A stretch of 64,000 nucleotides of DNA. It comes from Vreelandella sedimenti (GTDB lineage Bacteria; Pseudomonadota; Gammaproteobacteria; Pseudomonadales; Halomonadaceae). Each line of letters starts with the position of its first letter. Position 1 is the stretch's first letter. Shown here one piece after another: positions 45,737 through 55,003 of this stretch. The notes under the pieces are model-generated. The model saw nothing but the letters and a program-made list of their open reading frames with translations. It was not told the origin of the DNA and searched no databases. A program made the translations under genes and the position numbers. The stretch spans positions 1-64,000 of the forward strand of contig NZ_JACCGK010000006.1 in assembly GCF_013416325.1 (NCBI RefSeq). Direction: 5' to 3'.

Positions 45737-46621
45737 ATGCGTGTCGATGATTTAAAAGTGCTGACCTATGCCGCCGAGCACGGTAGCCTTTCTGCCGCTG
45801 CGCGGGAGTTAGCGATTACGCCAGCGGTGGCCAGTGTGGCCATCAAACGTTTGGAAGACGCGCTAGGCACGCGGCTATTGGTGCGCTCTACCCGCAGTTT
45901 GCGATTAACCACCGCAGGCGCGCACTACCTTGTGCACGCTAAAGCGGCGCTCAATGCTCTCAACCAAGGCGAGAAAGAACTTCACCGCGAGCGCCAAGAG
46001 ATCGCTGGAGAGCTCAGTCTTGCCATGCCTTCCGACCTGGGTCGCAATGTGCTGCTGGGCTGGTTGGACACCTTTATGGCCCAGCACCCACAGTTGCATT
46101 TACGCCTGCGAGTAAGTGACCGCGTGAGTGACCTGTTCCGCCAACCCGTAGAAATCGCCCTGCGATACGGCGTTCCAGAAGACTCCAGCCTCGTCGCATT
46201 GCCGCTTAAAAGCGATAACTATCGCGTGGTATGTGCCTCTCCAGACTATATTACGCGTCATGGCCGTCCTGCTTACCCTGACGATTTACATAAGCACAAC
46301 TGCCTCTGTTTCGTACTTGGCGAGCGTGTCCATAACCAGTGGAAGTTCGGCAGTGACAACATCAACGTAAAAGGCAATCGGGTGAGCGACGATGCCGAGT
46401 GTGTGCGGCGCTGGGCATTGGCTGGCGAGGGCATTGCTTACAAGTCACGGCTAGACGTTGAAGAAGATCTTCGAAATGGTCGCCTAGTGACAATGCTGGA
46501 AGACTTTCCCAGCGAGCCAACGCCGCTCTACCTTGTGTGCCCGCATCGTCTCTCATTGACGCCTGCCGTGATAGCGTTAAAAGACTTTCTTATCCAGCAG
46601 TTAAAAGGTTACAGCCGCTAG
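45737..46621 (+). CDS. LysR-family transcriptional regulator
   Basis: The 294-residue protein has the LysR winged helix-turn-helix (LKVLTYAAEHGSLSAAARELAITPAVASVAIKRLEDALGTRLLVRSTRSL) and a substrate-binding effector domain. It belongs to the CrgA-like branch (SDLFRQPVEIALRYG). AGGGG precedes ATG 45737. It is divergent from the quinone-reductase-like gene, separated by about 120 bases, so it probably controls that gene in response to an electrophile or quinone. Confidence 0.9.
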   Translation: MRVDDLKVLTYAAEHGSLSAAARELAITPAVASVAIKRLEDALGTRLLVRSTRSLRLTTAGAHYLVHAKAALNALNQGEKELHRERQEIAGELSLAMPSDLGRNVLLGWLDTFMAQHPQLHLRLRVSDRVSDLFRQPVEIALRYGVPEDSSLVALPLKSDNYRVVCASPDYITRHGRPAYPDDLHKHNCLCFVLGERVHNQWKFGSDNINVKGNRVSDDAECVRRWALAGEGIAYKSRLDVEEDLRNGRLVTMLEDFPSEPTPLYLVCPHRLSLTPAVIALKDFLIQQLKGYSR

Positions 46622-46739
46622 CGACTGAGGTCAGGGTTTAACATCAACTTGTATTGCGAATCACTGATATAGGCGTTTATAAAAGGGGGGGCGCGATTAC
46701 GTTGTGTTAGTTACATTGCCAGCAGACCAGGAGAACACC

Positions 46740-47624
46740 ATGTTTCATGGGTTTGAAAAACAGACACGCCACGTTAATGGCGTCGAGATCACTTTTCGAA
46801 TGGGTGGCAGAGGCCCGGCACTGCTCCTGCTTCATGGCCACCCTCAGACCCACGTGATTTGGCACAAAGTCGCGGAGGAGCTTGCCCAGCACTTCACCGT
46901 TATCGCCGCGGATTTGCGCGGATACGGTGACAGCAGTAAACCCGACGATGATCCTGAGCATCTAAATTACTCCAAGCGCGCTATGGCACAGGATATGGCT
47001 GAGCTGATGAGCGCGCTGGGTTTCGAGCGTTTTAAAGTGCTGGCCCATGATCGCGGCGCGCGGGTCGCCCACCGTTTAGGTGTTGACCACGCTGCGCAAG
47101 TAGAGCGCATGGTGTTGCTGGATATCGCCCCGACGCTGGCGATGTATCGCGGCACCAACGAGGCCTTTGCACGCAGTTACTGGCACTGGTTCTTCTTGAT
47201 TCGTCCCCAGCCGCTGCCGGAAATGCTGATCCAGAGCGATCCCGCCCAATATCTGAAAAGCGTAATGGGCGCCCGCAGTGCCGGTATGGCGCCTTTCTCC
47301 TCAGAAGCCCTGGCCGAATATGAGCGCTGCTTGTCGCTCCCCGGTACCGCCACCGGTATTTGCGGCGATTACCGTGCCAGTGCCACGATTGATTTAGCGC
47401 ACGATCAGGCAGATATCGACGCCGGCGTAAAACTCACCTGCCCTATCAAAGTGATGTGGGGCGCGGAAGGCGCCGTTGAAGCCTGCTTCGATGCTTCAAG
47501 CGAGTGGCAGAAAGTCGCCACCGATGTAGAAGGCAAAGCGCTGCCTTGCGGCCACTACATCGCCGAGGAAATCCCCGAAATACTGCTTGAGGAAGCGCTG
47601 CCGTTTCTAGGTAAGGTAGATTGA
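46740..47624 (+). CDS. Haloacetate/fluoroacetate dehalogenase-type alpha/beta hydrolase
   Basis: ATG 46740 with AGGAG six bases upstream gives 294 residues. Every active-site position of characterised fluoroacetate dehalogenases is present at matching spacing: nucleophile D104 with carboxylate-binding R105 and R108 (AHDRGARVAH), D127, halide-binding H148, W149 and Y210, and general base H271. The oxyanion motif is HGHPQTHVIWH. Such enzymes hydrolyse the carbon-halogen bond of 2-haloacetates to give glycolate. Some relatives act as epoxide hydrolases or on other acids, so the substrate needs testing. No halide transporter or regulator is adjacent. Confidence 0.85.
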   Translation: MFHGFEKQTRHVNGVEITFRMGGRGPALLLLHGHPQTHVIWHKVAEELAQHFTVIAADLRGYGDSSKPDDDPEHLNYSKRAMAQDMAELMSALGFERFKVLAHDRGARVAHRLGVDHAAQVERMVLLDIAPTLAMYRGTNEAFARSYWHWFFLIRPQPLPEMLIQSDPAQYLKSVMGARSAGMAPFSSEALAEYERCLSLPGTATGICGDYRASATIDLAHDQADIDAGVKLTCPIKVMWGAEGAVEACFDASSEWQKVATDVEGKALPCGHYIAEEIPEILLEEALPFLGKVD

Positions 47625-47651
47625 TGGCAGAAAGGTTTATCTACTGCCTCT

Positions 47652-48923
47652 TTAACGTTCAATACTGCTGACGATAAGCGCCGCATTAACGCCACCAAAA
47701 CCGAACCCGTTGCACAATACATGCTTGGTGATGTGCTTATGATGAGTCGCCGTGACGAAGGTTAGATCCTGCATATCATCATCGCAGTGCTCAAGATTGA
47801 TGGTGGGCGGAAGCTGCTGCGTATTGGCGGCGAATACAGAAAAAATACTCTCAATGCCCCCCGCTGCGCCTAATAGATGACCTGTGGCGGCCTTCGTTGC
47901 CGAAATAGGGATGGCGGGCAAGCGCTCACCAAATACGTTACGCAAGGAGGCAATTTCAGCCCGGTCGCCAACGGGTGTCGAGGTGGCGTGGGCATTGATA
48001 TGGTCAATAGCATCAGTAGATAGGTTCGCCATCCCTAGCGCTGCTTGAATAGCTGCTGCTGCGCCAGCCCCATCTTTTGGGCCTGCCGTCAGGTGGTAGG
48101 CATCCGCGCTGGTACCGTAGCCGCTGATCACCGCTAACGGCGTTGCACCCCGCGCGAGGGCATGCTCAAGCGTTTCGATCACCATAACGCCAGCGCCTTC
48201 TCCCATCACAAAACCGTTACGGGCTTTATCAAAGGGCCTGGACGCGCGTTCAGGGTTGTCTGCTTCTGTGGAAACGGCCTTTAGAGCGTTGAAGCTGGTG
48301 AGTGAAAGAGGGTCAATACAAGCCTCGGCGCCGCCTACAACGGCAATATCGGCTTCTCCGTTGCGTATGATGCGCATACCGTCACCAATGGCCTGTAGGC
48401 CTGCCGCGCAAGCTGTAACCGGGCATCCCAGAGGGCCTTGAAAGCCATAGCGAATGGAGAGATTGCCAGCCGCCAAATTGGCCAGAAAGGCGGGCACAGT
48501 AAAGGGGGAGAGTTTGCGATAGCCGCGCTCAGCAAGGGTTTTTTGAGCTTGTGTAATGGTAGGGAAGCCGCCAATGCCAGAGCCAATAATGGTGGCCGTT
48601 CTGCGTTTTTGAGCCTGCCCAACGGGGAACCAGTTGGCCTGTGACAGTGCCTCATGGGCTGCTGCTAACGCATAAAGGCTGAACAGATCCATTTTGCGCT
48701 GCTCTTTGGGGTCGGCTATCTCATTCAGGTCAATACCGCCGGTGGGGTCGTGGTTAATGCTCGGCACCACCCCGGCAATTTTGATCGGGATATTGCTGGT
48801 GTCAAATCGGTCAATGGTGCTGATGCCAGACTGGCCGTCAACCAGTCGCTGCCAACTTTTATTGACGCTGTTGCCTAGCGGGCTGACCATACCCATGCCG
48901 GTAATCACGATAGGTGAGTGCAT
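47652..48923 (-). CDS. Beta-ketoacyl-ACP synthase II-like enzyme (FabF family)
   Basis: The 423-residue protein has the ketosynthase catalytic triad: C172 (VTACAAGLQAIGDG), H312 (INAHATSTPVGD) and H349 (SATKAATGHLLGAAGG, with K344). It condenses malonyl-ACP with an acyl-ACP. It is not in a fab cluster: no acyl carrier protein or ketoreductase is nearby, and a TetR regulator is divergent from it. It is therefore probably an accessory ketosynthase, for example for fatty-acid tailoring under stress. AGGAG precedes ATG 48923. Confidence 0.9.
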   Translation of the reverse strand: MHSPIVITGMGMVSPLGNSVNKSWQRLVDGQSGISTIDRFDTSNIPIKIAGVVPSINHDPTGGIDLNEIADPKEQRKMDLFSLYALAAAHEALSQANWFPVGQAQKRRTATIIGSGIGGFPTITQAQKTLAERGYRKLSPFTVPAFLANLAAGNLSIRYGFQGPLGCPVTACAAGLQAIGDGMRIIRNGEADIAVVGGAEACIDPLSLTSFNALKAVSTEADNPERASRPFDKARNGFVMGEGAGVMVIETLEHALARGATPLAVISGYGTSADAYHLTAGPKDGAGAAAAIQAALGMANLSTDAIDHINAHATSTPVGDRAEIASLRNVFGERLPAIPISATKAATGHLLGAAGGIESIFSVFAANTQQLPPTINLEHCDDDMQDLTFVTATHHKHITKHVLCNGFGFGGVNAALIVSSIER

Positions 48924-49004
48924 AGTGGCTCCTAATTTATTGATATGGTCACCCTAGCAATGGGCAGTATATGATCAAGATAATATTTAGCTGACGAGGT
49001 AGAT

Positions 49005-49646
49005 ATGCCTTATCCCAAGAGCCATAAATCGAAAACCAAAGAGCGCATTTTGGCTTCGGCGACGGAGCTATTTAGCCGCAATGGGTTTCAAAAGGTATCG
49101 ATTGGCCAGATAATGAAGTTAGCGAAGATGACCCACGGCGCCTTTTACGCCCATTTCGCTTCAAAAGAGGCCCTTTACAATGAGTCTGTTCGCCTGACCA
49201 TTGATAACAGCCGGGCGGCTAGACTGGTAAAAGGCCCGCTTTCGTTACAGCATTTAACCGAATTAGTCGCCAACTACTGCAATCTCCAAGAGTTGGAGGC
49301 TAAGCATAGGCCGGGGCCTGAAGCGGTACTGTTCAACGAAATAGGCAGTGAAAAAGCAGAAATCCGCACCCTGTTTGAAGCGTCTTATATGAGTATGAAA
49401 AAGATGCTTGAAACCCGTTTAATAGCACTGAGCAAGTTGAAACAACTCCCTTTTGCCAATGACCGCAACGCGATTGCTGATAAATCCCGGGTTATATTGG
49501 CTTCCCTGGTAGGGGCCGTCGCCATTGCCAAAAGTCTGCCGGGAGAAGTGGAGCGCAAGCAGGTGTTGATAGCCACACAACGCCAGATTTTACTAATGCT
49601 CGGGGTCAGCGAAACCGAGGCAGAGCGTATGCTGCAAGCACAGTAA
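49005..49646 (+). CDS. TetR-family transcriptional regulator
   Basis: The 213-residue protein has a clear TetR helix-turn-helix (ILASATELFSRNGFQKVSIGQIMKLAKMTHGAFYAHFASKEALYNESV) and a helical effector domain. It is divergent from the lone ketosynthase gene with an 81-base gap and likely represses it, perhaps in response to acyl compounds. GAGG precedes ATG 49005. Confidence 0.87.
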   Translation: MPYPKSHKSKTKERILASATELFSRNGFQKVSIGQIMKLAKMTHGAFYAHFASKEALYNESVRLTIDNSRAARLVKGPLSLQHLTELVANYCNLQELEAKHRPGPEAVLFNEIGSEKAEIRTLFEASYMSMKKMLETRLIALSKLKQLPFANDRNAIADKSRVILASLVGAVAIAKSLPGEVERKQVLIATQRQILLMLGVSETEAERMLQAQ

Positions 49647-49837
49647 TTCCTTCCTCTCCTGGAGAGATCGCCAAGATGCTGCTGTAGCAAGCACTGCCGT
49701 TTTCGCACGACGAGTGGTGGATGATTTGGACAATGGCCCAAGACGAAGCGGGTGAAAAACTGGATAATGGCTGCCATTCGCCTACCGGCTTAAGTATTTA
49801 ACGGCCCAGGCACACTCATTACCCCGGACGCCCGCTC

Positions 49838-52021
49838 ATGGAAATCAAAGTTAACTATCTCGACAACCTCCGCCTGGAGGCCAAGTTCGACGATTTTACG
49901 GTCATCTCTGACCAGCCGATTCGCTATAAGGGCGACGGCTCGGCGCCTGGGCCGTTTGACTACTTCCTGGCTTCATCGGCCATGTGCGCTGCCTACTTCG
50001 TCAAGGTGTACTGCAACGCACGGAATATTCCTACCGAGAATATTCGTCTTTCCCAGAACAATATTGTCGACCCAGAAGATCGCTATAAGCAGATTTTCAA
50101 AATCCAGGTCGAACTGCCTGAAGATATTTCTGAAAAAGATCGCCAGGGCATTCTACGCTCCATCGACCGCTGCACGGTTAAGAAGGTGGTGCAAACCGGC
50201 CCTGATTTCCAGATCGAGACGGTAGAAAACATCGACGAAGACGCCCAGGCGCTATTGATGGGCGCCCCGGAAGGCGGCAGCACCTATATCGAGGGCAAAG
50301 ACCTACCGTTAGAGCAGACCATCGCCAATATGAGCGCGATCCTTGCTAATCTCGGCATGAAGATCGAGATCGCCTCCTGGCGTAATATCGTGCCTCATGT
50401 TTGGTCGCTGCATATCCGCGATGCGGCTGCCCCCATGTGCTTTACCAACGGCAAAGGCGCGACCAAAGAGAGCGCACTGTGCTCGGCATTGGGCGAATTT
50501 ATCGAGCGCCTGAGCTGCAACTTCTTCTATAACGACCAGTTCTTCGGCGAAGAGATGGCGAACAGCGCCTTTGTTCACTACCCCAATGAGAAGTGGTTCA
50601 AGCCAGGGCCGAATGACGAGCTGCCCGAAGGGATTCTCGATGAGCACTGCCTGGACATCTACAACCCGGAAGGCGAGCTGTGTGGCTCAAACCTGATTGA
50701 TACCAACTCCGGCCGCGAAGATCGGGGCATCGTCTCACTGCCGTTTGTGCGTCAAAGCGATGGCGAGACGGTCTACTTTCCCTCCAACCTGATCGAAAAC
50801 CTGTTCCTCAGCAACGGCATGAGCGCGGGGAACACCCTGGTGGAAGCCCAGGTGCAGTGCCTGTCGGAAATTTTCGAGCGAGCGGTAAAGCGCGAAATCC
50901 TCGAACAGGAGTTAACCCTGCCGGATGTGCCGCAGGAAGTGTTAGCAAAGTACCCAAGCATAGTAGAGGGTATTAACGCTCTGGAAGCTCAGGGGTTCCC
51001 AGTGTTAGTTAAAGATGCCTCCATGGGCGGGCAGTTCCCGGTGATGTGCGTCACCTTGATGAACCCGCGCACCGGCGGCGTGTTCGCCTCCTTTGGTGCC
51101 CACCCAAGCTTTGAAGTGGCGCTGGAACGCAGCTTGACCGAGCTGCTACAAGGCAGAAGTTTCGAAGGCCTGAACGATCTGCCACTGCCCACTTTTAATT
51201 CACAGACGGTTTCCGAGCCCAACAACTTTGTTGAGCACTTTATCGACTCGGTAGGCGTAGTTTCCTGGCGCTTCTTTAGTGCCAAGCCCGATTTTGAATT
51301 CAGCGAGTGGGACTTCTCCGGCAGCAACGAGGAAGAAGCCGAGACACTGTTTGGTATCTTTGAAGAGCTGGGTGCCGAAGTGTATATGGCGGTACACGAA
51401 GACTTGGGCGCGCCGGTGTGCCGAATTCTGGTACCGGGTTACTCGGAGGTGTATCCCATCGAAGATCTGATCTGGGATAACACCAATAAGGCGTTGGATT
51501 ACCGCGAAGATATTCTCAACCTGCACCGCCTCGACGACGATCAGCTCACCGACCTGGTCGAGCGGCTGGAAGAGAGCCAGATGGATGATCACGCCGATAT
51601 CATCACGCTAATCGGTATCGAATTTGATGAGAATACCGAGTGGGGGCAACTGACGATTCTGGAGCTGAAGCTTTTAGTCTATCTGGCACTGCAGCGCCAC
51701 GAAGAGGCATTGGACTGCGTGCAGATGTTCCTGCAGTACAACGACAACACCGTCGAGCGTGGCCTGTTCTACCAAGCGGTGAACGCGGTACTGGAAATTG
51801 TGCTGGATGATGAACTGAAGCTTGAAGATTATCTGCAGAACTTCCAGCGCATGTTCGGCGAAGCCACCATGGCGGCGGTGGTTGGTTCAGTGAGTGGCGA
51901 GGTACGTTTCCACGGCCTAACGCCCACTAACATGCAGTTAGAAGGCCTAGAGCGCCACCAGCGCTTGATTGAAAGCTATAAAAAGCTCCATGCTGCTCGG
52001 GCGGCAAAAGCGGGCATCTAA
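49838..52021 (+). CDS. OsmC domain fused to a YcaO-type ATP-dependent domain
   Basis: The 727-residue protein joins an N-terminal OsmC-like domain (about residues 1-145: DGSAPGPFDYFLASSAMCAAYFVKVYC, RSIDRCTVKK) to a full E. coli YcaO-type region. The YcaO ATP-binding acidic motifs are seen in ALGEFIERLSCNFF and SEIFERAVKREI. A helical C-terminal tail follows, without the Pro-rich end of azoline-forming YcaOs. OsmC proteins reduce peroxides with cysteine or bind thiols. YcaO enzymes activate amide bonds, and E. coli YcaO is linked to ribosomal protein S12 methylthiolation. The gene stands alone. Confidence 0.9.
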   Translation: MEIKVNYLDNLRLEAKFDDFTVISDQPIRYKGDGSAPGPFDYFLASSAMCAAYFVKVYCNARNIPTENIRLSQNNIVDPEDRYKQIFKIQVELPEDISEKDRQGILRSIDRCTVKKVVQTGPDFQIETVENIDEDAQALLMGAPEGGSTYIEGKDLPLEQTIANMSAILANLGMKIEIASWRNIVPHVWSLHIRDAAAPMCFTNGKGATKESALCSALGEFIERLSCNFFYNDQFFGEEMANSAFVHYPNEKWFKPGPNDELPEGILDEHCLDIYNPEGELCGSNLIDTNSGREDRGIVSLPFVRQSDGETVYFPSNLIENLFLSNGMSAGNTLVEAQVQCLSEIFERAVKREILEQELTLPDVPQEVLAKYPSIVEGINALEAQGFPVLVKDASMGGQFPVMCVTLMNPRTGGVFASFGAHPSFEVALERSLTELLQGRSFEGLNDLPLPTFNSQTVSEPNNFVEHFIDSVGVVSWRFFSAKPDFEFSEWDFSGSNEEEAETLFGIFEELGAEVYMAVHEDLGAPVCRILVPGYSEVYPIEDLIWDNTNKALDYREDILNLHRLDDDQLTDLVERLEESQMDDHADIITLIGIEFDENTEWGQLTILELKLLVYLALQRHEEALDCVQMFLQYNDNTVERGLFYQAVNAVLEIVLDDELKLEDYLQNFQRMFGEATMAAVVGSVSGEVRFHGLTPTNMQLEGLERHQRLIESYKKLHAARAAKAGI

Positions 52022-52097
52022 GCATTATCCAAAAGTGATGATCGTTAACTGCTGGCGTTACGGCGCCAGTAGAGAACGTTCGGTGCAGCCGGCTGGT

Positions 52098-53000
52098 CTA
52101 ATCAGCAGAGTGGAACCAGGATTGGTGGCTGAGGAATTCGATTAGCTCGCTGCGAAACAGCTTGGCCCGCGCTGAAAGGCTTCGCCGGTAGGGCCATACC
52201 AAGAAGATCTCTCTGTGGCGCCCCTGCCACTCGGGGAGCACCCGTATTAACTCGCCCGTTTGTAAGCGGCTCGCCACCATACTGGCGGGCATCAATGCGA
52301 TACCAGCGCCCGATAGAGTGAGATTGAGCACAATACTCATGTCGTTACTGATATGAAAATGATTCTTGTGACAAGCATACTGGCTTCCCTCTTGGTGGAA
52401 CAGCTGCCACTCGCTAAACATCTTTGCTGCCACGCTGGGGCAAGCCTGGAGTTCCTCCACCGTGCTGGGAAGAGAGTGCTTCATCGTCGGTGAAGCCACC
52501 AAAATCGGTTCTATATAGCCCAGATACTTTTGTATCAGTGTCGAATCTTTTTGTGGTCCAGAGCGTAGAGCAATATCCGCTTGGTGATCGCGAATATCGA
52601 CCACGTTGTTATCTAACTCGATAGTGAGTGCAATCTCAGGATAGCGGTGGATAAAGTGACGCCAAAATGCATCTAGCGGCCCGCTGCCCAAATTGACCGG
52701 CGCCATAATTTTCAACGGACCGCTTAGGCTATGCAGCGTTTGATCCAGATCCAAAATGCGCTGATCTAGTGCGAGCACCAATTCCTCACATTCGCGGTAG
52801 TAGGATTCGCCGTGAGGCGTCAACGTCAACCCCTTGGTTGAGCGATAGAGCAACTCAACGCCTAGCGTGGCTTCTAATGCGCTTATACGCCTCGACACAG
52901 TGGCAATAGTCATCTTCAACGATGCCGCCGCAGCCGTGAGGCTGCGTTGATTAGCGGCCACGATAAAGATATTCAGGTCATCTAAAGAGGGTTTGCGCAT
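52098..53000 (-). CDS. LysR-family transcriptional regulator
   Basis: The 300-residue protein has a LysR helix-turn-helix (LDDLNIFIVAANQRSLTAAAASLKMTIATVSRRISALEATLGVELLYRSTKG) and effector domain. It is divergent from a small DUF2798 membrane-protein gene about 100 bases away, an association common for this pair. The effector is unknown. A weak hairpin (CTGGCG...CGCCAG, 52052-52069) follows its stop on the minus strand. Confidence 0.88.
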   Translation of the reverse strand: MRKPSLDDLNIFIVAANQRSLTAAAASLKMTIATVSRRISALEATLGVELLYRSTKGLTLTPHGESYYRECEELVLALDQRILDLDQTLHSLSGPLKIMAPVNLGSGPLDAFWRHFIHRYPEIALTIELDNNVVDIRDHQADIALRSGPQKDSTLIQKYLGYIEPILVASPTMKHSLPSTVEELQACPSVAAKMFSEWQLFHQEGSQYACHKNHFHISNDMSIVLNLTLSGAGIALMPASMVASRLQTGELIRVLPEWQGRHREIFLVWPYRRSLSARAKLFRSELIEFLSHQSWFHSAD

Positions 53001-53100
53001 TTTGCAATTCTGTAAAATTGATTCTTATAATTTGGCATATATTACCGTTATAGACGTTTGTTAATCTGCCTGCACTTATACATCATCCTTAGGTACTCCC

Positions 53101-53316
53101 ATGAAACATAGAATTATCTTCGCTATTCTCATGTCGTTTACGCTATCGCTAATTATGTCTGCCTGGGTGACCTACGTGAATATCGGGATGCATGCTGATT
53201 TTGTTGGCATCTGGATGCACGCTTGGTTTCTTGCTTGGCCAGCAGCTGGGATCATTGCGTTTATCAGCGGCCCCTTTATCCATAAGTTAGCCCACCGCAT
53301 TGCCGAGAAGGTCTGA
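53101..53316 (+). CDS. DUF2798 small membrane protein
   Basis: The 71-residue protein has two hydrophobic helices (about 5-28 and 38-62) and the family pattern MSAWVTYVNIG and AWFLAWPAAGIIAFISGPFIHKLAHRI. DUF2798 proteins are of unknown function and often lie divergent from LysR regulators, as here. The start has only a weak ribosome site. Confidence 0.8.
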   Translation: MKHRIIFAILMSFTLSLIMSAWVTYVNIGMHADFVGIWMHAWFLAWPAAGIIAFISGPFIHKLAHRIAEKV

Positions 53317-53501
53317 CGGCTTGCCTGATGCATTATGGTGCACCCACTGATGCAGCGAGTGCACACAACTGCACCGCTGCGCCAAATTTAATCCTGCCCC
53401 ACACTTGGTAAAACGTTCTCCGTGGCGCGAATTCCACATGTGCGATAACAAACGACGCGAATTCAAACATAACGTTAATACAAAAACGCGGAGAGAATCA
53501 C

Positions 53502-54965
53502 ATGCTCGATATGCTCAATGACCTCCTGTGGGGGAAGGTTCTATTAGTGCTGCTGGTGGGCGTTGGCATCGGTTTTACCGTTGCGTCCCGCTTTGTGCAG
53601 TTTCGCTATTTCGGTGAGATGTTTCGCATCCTCGGTTCCGGCCAAGCCTTTAAGCGCAATAAACACGGCCATTTAAGCTCGTTTCAGGCGCTGGTACTTT
53701 CAGTTGCCGGGCGCGTCGGTGGCGGTAACATCGCCGGCGTAGCGGTTGCGATTACGCTGGGGGGCCCAGGGGCGATTTTTTGGATGTGGTTGGTGGGCTT
53801 GATGGGCATGGCCACCAGCTTTTTGGAATGCACCCTGGCACAGACCTATAAAGAAGCCGAAGGTGACGGCACCTATCGCGGCGGCCCGGCGTACTACATT
53901 GTGAAAGGGCTGGGTAAACAGTGGCGCTGGCTGGCTGCGTTCTACTCGGTGCTGCTGCTGTTGACCTTCGGCTTTGCCTTTACCGCACTGCAATCCTATG
54001 CCGTGGCAACCTCTTTCGGTGACGCCTTTGGCGTGCCAGTGCTGTATAGCGGTATTGGTCTTGCGATGCTGGTAGGGCTGATTATCTTCGGCGGCATTAA
54101 GCGTATCGCACGTATTTCCGAGGTTTTGGTGCCCTTTATGGCGGTGAGCTATATCGCCATTGCGCTGCTGGTCATCGCCATGAATATTACCGAAATCCCT
54201 GGCGTGATAGCGCTGATTGTCAAGAGCGCTTTCGGCCTTGAACCGCTGATTGGCGGCGGTATTGGCGCGGCAATTATGATGGGCCTGAAGCGTGGCTTGT
54301 TCTCTAATGAAGCGGGCTTGGGTAGTGCGCCTAACGTCGCGGCGGTGGCCTATGTGCCGCACCCTGCCAACCAGGGCATCGTGCAGGCGTTTTCGGTATT
54401 TATCGATACCGTGATTATCTGTTCCGCCACGGCGTTTGTGATTCTGCTCAGTGGTGCTTATGACCCGACCGTAGGCGCTGGTGTTGAAGGCATCGCCCTA
54501 ACCCAGGCAGCGCTGGCCGACCATGTGGGCGAATGGGGTCGCACTTTTGTCAGCTTGGCACTGTTGCTGTTTGCGTTTAGCACCATTCTCTACAACTACT
54601 ACTTGGGTGAGAACAGCCTCAACTTTTTTAGCCGCGACAACCAGAACCTGTTTAACGCCTTCCGCGTCGCCATCGTGTTGTTGGTTTGCTGGGGTGCGAC
54701 GACTGATTTGGGCACCGTGTTCGGCTTTGCTGATGTCACCATGGGCCTGCTGGCGGTGGTCAACCTGATTGCGTTGATCATGCTGTTCAAGTGCGGCCTA
54801 CGCATTTTGAAAGACTTCGATGTGCAACGCCGACAGGGGATCAAACAGCCGATTTTTGATACCAACCAGCATCCCGATCTCGATCTGGATCCGAAAGCCT
54901 GGGAGCTAGAGCCCAAGGAGGCTGAAGCGTTAAAACAGCGCCTTGAAGGCGCGCCTGCGAAGTAA
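53502..54965 (+). CDS. Sodium:alanine/glycine symporter, AGCS family
   Basis: The 487-residue protein carries the AGCS signature (GRVGGGNIAGVAVAITLGGPGAIFWMWLVGLMGMATSFLECTLAQTYKE) and about eleven helices. It imports alanine, glycine or related neutral amino acids with sodium. An asparaginase gene follows 38 bases later in the same direction, so the pair probably serves amino acid or amide use as a nitrogen source. Its start ATG 53502 is preceded by GGAGAG. Confidence 0.92.
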   Translation: MLDMLNDLLWGKVLLVLLVGVGIGFTVASRFVQFRYFGEMFRILGSGQAFKRNKHGHLSSFQALVLSVAGRVGGGNIAGVAVAITLGGPGAIFWMWLVGLMGMATSFLECTLAQTYKEAEGDGTYRGGPAYYIVKGLGKQWRWLAAFYSVLLLLTFGFAFTALQSYAVATSFGDAFGVPVLYSGIGLAMLVGLIIFGGIKRIARISEVLVPFMAVSYIAIALLVIAMNITEIPGVIALIVKSAFGLEPLIGGGIGAAIMMGLKRGLFSNEAGLGSAPNVAAVAYVPHPANQGIVQAFSVFIDTVIICSATAFVILLSGAYDPTVGAGVEGIALTQAALADHVGEWGRTFVSLALLLFAFSTILYNYYLGENSLNFFSRDNQNLFNAFRVAIVLLVCWGATTDLGTVFGFADVTMGLLAVVNLIALIMLFKCGLRILKDFDVQRRQGIKQPIFDTNQHPDLDLDPKAWELEPKEAEALKQRLEGAPAK

Positions 54966-55003
54966 GTTGTCATCTAAAATGGATCGATAGGAAAGGAGTG
55001 CCT

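Noticed and set aside
49647-49837. Possible gene remnant between the TetR and OsmC-YcaO genes
   Set aside because: A few frames are open for short stretches, but none shows recognisable homology or a start signal.
49838-52021. Treating the YcaO protein as a sign of a thiazole/oxazole peptide (TOMM) cluster
   Set aside because: There is no precursor peptide, dehydrogenase or docking protein nearby, and the C-terminus lacks the Pro-rich end of azoline-forming YcaOs.
53700-54362. A 220-codon minus-strand frame opposite the AGCS gene
   Set aside because: Its His/Gln-rich, repetitive composition is typical of the antisense of a membrane-protein gene, and the AGCS signature on the plus strand is clear.
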